Origin: CAKRHR01 sp964423195
Lineage (GTDB): Bacteria; Bacillota; Clostridia; Lachnospirales; Lachnospiraceae
Reading direction: 5' to 3'
NCBI GenBank assembly: GCA_964423195.1
Contig: CAYRDY010000114.1
Coordinates: forward strand, 1 to 5,609
Length of the DNA: 5,609 nucleotides
Under the pieces are notes generated by a model. That model was given only the letters and a program-made list of their open reading frames with translations. It was not told the origin of the DNA and did not search any database. Positions 5,452 through 5,609 of this stretch are shown here, one piece after another; the first letter of the stretch is position 1; every line of letters begins with the position of its first letter. Both the position numbers and the translations under genes were made by a program.

Positions 5452-5609
5452 ATGAAGCAGAAATACACAGAAGCAAGAAAAAGCGGCAATCGAAAGTGGG
5501 ACGCAGCGAACTTCGACAGAATGTCAATCTCACTTCCAAAAGGCAGCAGGGGAAGCTACAGGCTCCGCGTCGGGGGCTGGCGCATTATCTTCTCCTACCC
5601 GGAAAAGGG
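5452..5609 (+). CDS. Partial toxin-antitoxin-like frame: antitoxin-type start joined to RelE/ParE-type end
   Basis: The frame is open for 52 codons and continues past the window. Residues 1-31 (KYTEARKSGNRKWDAANFDR, then MSISLPKG) resemble the start of small antitoxin-like DNA-binding proteins of Clostridia, where an LPKG-type strand precedes the helices. Residues 32-52 instead read GSYRLRVGGWRIIFSY, the hallmark C-terminal strand pair of RelE/ParE toxins. Neither half is complete: the antitoxin helices and the first 50 or so residues of a toxin are absent. The simplest reading is an in-frame deletion that fused a neighbouring antitoxin and toxin gene, probably leaving a non-functional remnant. 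A genuine compact protein cannot be excluded. The start codon lacks a clear ribosome binding site (only GGACGG just upstream), and the inverted repeat GTCCA/TGGAC (5431-5435, 5444-5448) lies directly before it and could be an operator. Confidence 0.6.
   Translation, partial: MKQKYTEARKSGNRKWDAANFDRMSISLPKGSRGSYRLRVGGWRIIFSYPEK

Noticed and set aside
5348..5455. A 35-codon plus-strand frame from GTG, with a TAGGAG 10 nt upstream and a stop overlapping the next ATG
   Set aside because: It runs straight through both RNA hairpins and the terminator T-run (encoding PFFF), so it looks like a by-product of the RNA structure, not a leader gene.
1..5609. tRNA, rRNA, CRISPR array, insertion sequence or transposase
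   Set aside because: No tRNA or rRNA-like segment, no regularly spaced 25-40 nt repeats with unique spacers, and no transposase motif or terminal inverted repeats were seen.

Overview
The window looks like chromosomal DNA of a fermentative Firmicute, most likely a gut Clostridia/Lachnospiraceae-type organism. The support is indirect. Transketolase is split into two subunits. The ribosome binding sites are strong AGGAGG type. A textbook TTGACA-17-TAAAAT promoter sits in very AT-rich leader DNA ahead of clearly GC-richer genes. A small toxin-antitoxin-like gene of a style common in that group lies at the right edge. Species-level assignment is not possible from this sequence.

Positions 1-126 are an AT-rich promoter and leader. 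Positions 127-4879 are a four-gene, same-strand sugar catabolic operon: an L-fucose/L-arabinose isomerase-family protein, transketolase N-terminal subunit, transketolase C-terminal subunit, and an FGGY-family kinase closest in its motifs to glycerol kinase. The first three genes are separated by 1 nt and then overlap by 4 nt. The kinase follows a 109-nt GC-rich gap that holds a tandem duplication with perfect palindromes. A hairpin terminator at 4953-4989 closes the operon.

The likely logic is aldose to ketose (isomerase), ketose to ketose phosphate (kinase), then two-carbon ketol transfer (transketolase). There is no aldolase, epimerase, transporter or regulator in the window, so the substrate is not fixed. 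A dedicated transketolase beside a sugar kinase and an isomerase recalls the D-apiose transketolase route, which is offered here as a hypothesis only.

Positions 4880-5451 hold no convincing protein gene. They contain the operon terminator, possible decayed minus-strand coding fragments, four tandem copies of a 12-nt repeat, and a promoter-short RNA-terminator unit (about 5304-5427). Directly after that unit, a reading frame from 5452 runs off the window end. Its N-terminal half looks like a small antitoxin-like DNA-binding protein and its C-terminal half like the end of a RelE/ParE toxin, which suggests an in-frame deletion fusion of a toxin-antitoxin pair. This is the most unusual region of the window.
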